A stretch of DNA of 7,361 nucleotides from an uncultured Clostridia bacterium. Its GTDB lineage: Bacteria > Bacillota_A > Clostridia > Christensenellales > CAG-138. The number at the start of each line of letters is the position of its first letter. Position 1 is the stretch's first letter. A program made the translations under genes and the position numbers. Below are positions 4,976 through 7,361 of the stretch, one piece after another. The notes beneath the pieces were generated by a model. It made no database searches and was not told where the DNA came from. It saw only the letters and a program-made list of their open reading frames with translations. The stretch is taken from contig CALFIV010000020.1 of the NCBI GenBank assembly GCA_937877295.1, forward strand, positions 1 to 7,361. Reading direction: 5' to 3'.

Positions 4976-6352
4976 ATGAAAAATAATCTTGTGAATCGTA
5001 CTGTCGTTCGCCGCGCCGTCCGAGCCGCCATCAAAGATCCGGATAAAAACATCCCGAAGATTCTTTCGCTGGTTGAAAAAGCGGATCGGAAAGGCTTTAA
5101 CAGCAGTTCCTATGCCGCGATTCGCAAAAGTCTTGAAGATCCGGAAAACAACTGGAATATTATGATTCACAATTTGATCCGAAACACAGATCCCGATGTG
5201 CTGGAGAGCATGATGATGGCGCTCGGTTTCCATTCTGCAGTTGCGAGCGCACATATACGGGAGGAAAGCATCCAAAAATATGATTGTAATATTCCGTGGG
5301 CAGTGCTGATGGACCCTACTGCAGCCTGTAATCTGCATTGCACCGGCTGTTGGGCAGCGGAATATGGTAAGAATACCTTCCTGACCTATGAAACGCTTGA
5401 TCGTATCATCAACGAAGGAACGGAGCTCGGCACTTACACCTATATCTTCTCCGGCGGCGAGCCAACCATGCGAAAGAGAGACCTGATCCGTCTCGCCGAA
5501 TCACACCCCGATTGTGCTTTTCTCGCTTTTACAAACGGAACGCTTGTAGACGAAGCGTTTGCAGATGAGCTGAAACGGGTCGGGAACTTCGCTTTGGCAT
5601 TCTCCATCGAGGGCAGCGAAGAGGACACCGATTTTCGCAGAGGCAAGGGAACGTATCAGTCGGTCATTCGCGCAATGGATATCCTGCGGGAGAAGGGCGT
5701 GATTTTCGGCTTCTCTGCCTGCTACACAAGTAAGAATCTCGATACGATCGGTTCGGATGCGTTTGTGGATCTGATGATTGAAAAAGGGTGTTTATTCGGT
5801 TGGTACTTCACCTATATTCCGGTCGGAAAAGATGCTGTACCGGAGCTGATGGCAACAGCAGACCAACGCGCATTTATGTATCGCAGAATGCGTGAATGGC
5901 GCAAAACAAAGCCTTGTTTCCTGCTCGATTTCTGGAATGACGGCGAATATGTCCTCGGCTGTATCGCGGGCGGACGACATTATCTGCATATCAACGCCAA
6001 CGGCGACGTGGAACCGTGCGCATTCATCCATTACAGCAACGTCAATATCAAGGAACATACGCTTTTGGAAGCGCTGCAGAGTCCATTGTTTATGGAGTAT
6101 CGAAAGAATCAGCCCTTCAACGAAAACATGCTGCGCCCATGTCCGATGCTCGATAATCCCGAAAAACTGCGCGAAATGGTAAAGAACGCAGATGCACACT
6201 CCACGGATTTCCTTGCGCCGGAAAGTGCCGAGGAATTAACGGCAAAGACGGAAAAAACCGCCGCAGCATGGGCAGTGACCGCAAACGAGCTTTGGGAAGC
6301 CACCGATGAATCGGAAAAGCATTCGCATAAGCGAAAGCTGTATCAACAATAA
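4976..6352 (+). CDS. Radical SAM protein with SPASM/Twitch-like C-terminus, substrate unknown
   Basis: This 458-residue enzyme starts at an ATG preceded by AAAGGAGG (4962-4969) at 6 nt. Residues 1-110 form a mostly helical N-terminal extension without a recognised domain. The radical SAM core begins at 'LMDPTAACNLHCTGCW', with the Cx3Cx2C cluster ligands C118, C122 and C125, and the SAM-binding 'SGGEPT' (159-164). Further barrel motifs are 'AFTNGTL' (184-190) and 'FSIEGS' (209-214). The C-terminal part has C329 and C348 in a C-x13-G-x4-C arrangement and C389 in 'RPCPMLDN', which fits a shortened SPASM (Twitch-like) auxiliary iron-sulfur site; the later cysteine block of full SPASM domains is missing. 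Such proteins generate a 5'-deoxyadenosyl radical to modify peptides, cofactors or small molecules. No precursor peptide, transporter or partner enzyme is visible nearby, so the substrate cannot be named. The gene is alone between two terminators. The charged tail after about 410 looks flexible. Confidence 0.92.
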   Translation: MKNNLVNRTVVRRAVRAAIKDPDKNIPKILSLVEKADRKGFNSSSYAAIRKSLEDPENNWNIMIHNLIRNTDPDVLESMMMALGFHSAVASAHIREESIQKYDCNIPWAVLMDPTAACNLHCTGCWAAEYGKNTFLTYETLDRIINEGTELGTYTYIFSGGEPTMRKRDLIRLAESHPDCAFLAFTNGTLVDEAFADELKRVGNFALAFSIEGSEEDTDFRRGKGTYQSVIRAMDILREKGVIFGFSACYTSKNLDTIGSDAFVDLMIEKGCLFGWYFTYIPVGKDAVPELMATADQRAFMYRRMREWRKTKPCFLLDFWNDGEYVLGCIAGGRHYLHINANGDVEPCAFIHYSNVNIKEHTLLEALQSPLFMEYRKNQPFNENMLRPCPMLDNPEKLREMVKNADAHSTDFLAPESAEELTAKTEKTAAAWAVTANELWEATDESEKHSHKRKLYQQ

Positions 6353-6452
6353 GTAAACAAGTTCCCTCCCAACAATCGCGCATTTCGCGCGCGGCAAAAA
6401 GTCGCCTGGTTCCTGATCCTCGAGTCCTTATCCGGCGACTTTTTGTTTACTT
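6351..6452. repeat. Outer 10-bp inverted repeat enclosing the radical SAM terminator
   Basis: AAGTAAACAA (6351-6360) and TTGTTTACTT (6443-6452) are exact inverted copies. The left arm begins within the radical SAM stop codon and the right arm overlaps the terminator T tract by three bases. Between them lie a small GC hairpin (CGCGC 6377-6381, GCGCG 6387-6391) and the main terminator stem. The arrangement could be a larger branched RNA fold or a small palindromic element; I see no target-site duplication. Confidence 0.45.
6395..6449 (+). terminator. Intrinsic terminator between the radical SAM gene and metK
   Basis: CAAAAAGTCGCC (6395-6406) pairs exactly with GGCGACTTTTTG (6434-6445), a 12-bp stem with a 27-nt loop and a T-rich tail. 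Because the left arm carries five A, the structure can also end transcription in the opposite direction. It separates the radical SAM gene from metK. Confidence 0.8.
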
Positions 6453-6480
6453 TGAGTTTAGATTGATCGGGTATTGTTAT
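6452..6480 (+). promoter_or_regulatory. Possible weak promoter for metK
   Basis: TTGAGT (6452-6457) and TGTTAT (6475-6480), 17 bp apart, each match four of six consensus bases. It lies just after the terminator and about 60 nt before the metK start, where a promoter is expected. No SAM riboswitch is recognisable in this short leader. Confidence 0.3.
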
Positions 6481-6542
6481 CATATAGCGGATCGTGAAAC
6501 GGTCAAGCATGTATAGATAGACGCAGATAGGAGGAATGATAT

Positions 6543-7361
6543 ATGTCGGTTCATTTTACTTCGGAGGCGGTATGCGAAGGACATCCCGATAAGGTGTGCG
6601 ACCGGATCGCGGACGCCATTCTGGATGCGACACTCGCTGTCGATCCCGACGCACATGTTGCCTGCGAGGTCGCCGCAACAACAAATAAGGTGCAAGTGAT
6701 GGGCGAGATCAGCGCAAAGCACACGCCCGGCTACACCAAAGTGGTGCGCGAAACGGTCAAACGGATCGGCTATACGGAGCCGGGGTGCGGCTTTTCGGAC
6801 ATGGAATGTGCGGTCGTCATGGATCTGCACGAGCAGTCGCCGGACATTGCGCAGGGCGTGAACCGTAAAAACGCGCGTGAACAAGGCGCGGGCGATCAGG
6901 GCATCGTCTATGGCTATGCGTGCAGCGAGACAAAAGCACTTATGCCTTTGGGATTCCTTCTTGCAACCGCGCTTTGCAAGCGGCTTGCGTATGTACGCAA
7001 GATGCACACAATCCCGTATCTGCGTCCCGACGGCAAAGCGCAGGTGACGCTGGAATACGAAAACGGTGTACCGAAACGGATCGATACCGTCGTGCTCTCT
7101 GCGCAGCATTCGGAGGACGTTTCGATCGAAGAACTGAGGTTTACGCTGATGGACGAGGTGATCCTGCCGCTGCTGCCGCGGGAGATGGTGGATGCGCAAA
7201 CGCGCTATCTGATCAATCCGACCGGGCGTTTCGTGCTCGGCGGACCCGCTGCCGATACGGGAGTCACCGGACGCAAGCTGATGTGCGATACCTACGGCGG
7301 CTATGCCCGTCACGGCGGCGGTGCGTTTTCCGGTAAGGATCCGTCCAAGGTCGATCGCAGC
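6543..7361 (+). CDS. metK: S-adenosylmethionine synthetase (methionine adenosyltransferase), 3' end outside window
   Basis: MetK joins methionine and ATP to give S-adenosylmethionine, the cell's main methyl donor and the cofactor of radical SAM enzymes, releasing phosphate and diphosphate; it works as a cytoplasmic tetramer. The start ATG at 6543 follows AGGAGG (6529-6534) at 8 nt. The N-terminus 'FTSEAVCEGHPDKVCDRIADAIL' carries the GHPDK motif (13-17). Family signature 1 'GAGDQG' is at 115-120 and signature 2 'GGGAFSGKD' at 258-266. The frame stays open to the window edge after 273 codons, about 70 percent of the usual roughly 390-400 residues, so the C-terminal domain is cut off only by the window. 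Sequence conservation is high throughout and the gene is G+C-rich, as expected for a core housekeeping gene. Confidence 0.97.
   Translation, partial: MSVHFTSEAVCEGHPDKVCDRIADAILDATLAVDPDAHVACEVAATTNKVQVMGEISAKHTPGYTKVVRETVKRIGYTEPGCGFSDMECAVVMDLHEQSPDIAQGVNRKNAREQGAGDQGIVYGYACSETKALMPLGFLLATALCKRLAYVRKMHTIPYLRPDGKAQVTLEYENGVPKRIDTVVLSAQHSEDVSIEELRFTLMDEVILPLLPREMVDAQTRYLINPTGRFVLGGPAADTGVTGRKLMCDTYGGYARHGGGAFSGKDPSKVDRS

Noticed and set aside
4793..5338. Minus-strand open frame of 181 codons across the terminator and radical SAM start
   Set aside because: It overlaps the strong terminator and ribosome binding site of the radical SAM gene and its protein looks like antisense translation.
6353..6542. 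SAM riboswitch upstream of metK
   Set aside because: The hairpin here is a simple terminator for the upstream gene; I could not find the multi-helix aptamer core expected of SAM-I or other known SAM-sensing leaders, and the space after the terminator is under 100 nt.
6480..7313. Long minus-strand open frame opposite metK
   Set aside because: MetK signatures on the plus strand are unmistakable; the antisense frame has no family features.

Overview
The window looks like chromosomal DNA of a low-to-mid GC Bacillota, most likely a member of the Clostridia. This rests on the strong AAGGAGG-type ribosome binding sites, a DegV/FakB-type protein, an OmpR-type two-component pair, U-tract intrinsic terminators and the style of the MetK protein. 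I cannot assign a genus from sequence alone.

Layout: (1) 1-813, minus strand, the start and most of a DegV-family (fatty-acid-binding, FakB-like) protein that runs off the left edge. (2) 814-2244, a more A+T-rich stretch. It holds a clear sigma-70-type promoter (TTGACA-N18-TATAAT, 1072-1101), a 25-bp interrupted palindrome just downstream (1108-1132), a TetR-family repressor gene, and behind it a decayed gene fragment with no start codon and a frameshift in a T run. (3) 2245-4752, a co-oriented set: an OmpR-type response regulator, its histidine kinase (overlapping by 4 bp), and 76 nt later a TIM-barrel protein of unknown function. A strong terminator at 4860-4897 closes this block. (4) 4976-6352, a single radical SAM protein with a SPASM/Twitch-like C-terminus and unknown substrate, followed by a 12-bp-stem terminator nested inside a second inverted repeat. 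(5) From 6543 to the right edge, the first 273 codons of metK (S-adenosylmethionine synthetase).

How the parts may work together: the two-component pair is the short-loop, intramembrane-sensing kinase type usually tied to envelope or membrane signals. The TIM-barrel gene may share its transcript, because no terminator is visible between them. The TetR protein most plausibly represses its own promoter through the palindrome; its only downstream companion is a relic. The radical SAM gene is its own unit, bounded by terminators on both sides. It consumes SAM while metK makes SAM, but the terminator between them argues against one operon. No RNA gene, CRISPR array or complete mobile element is visible. 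The least-explained items are the TIM-barrel protein, the radical SAM enzyme with its roughly 110-residue N-terminal extension, and the TetR operator with the broken gene behind it.
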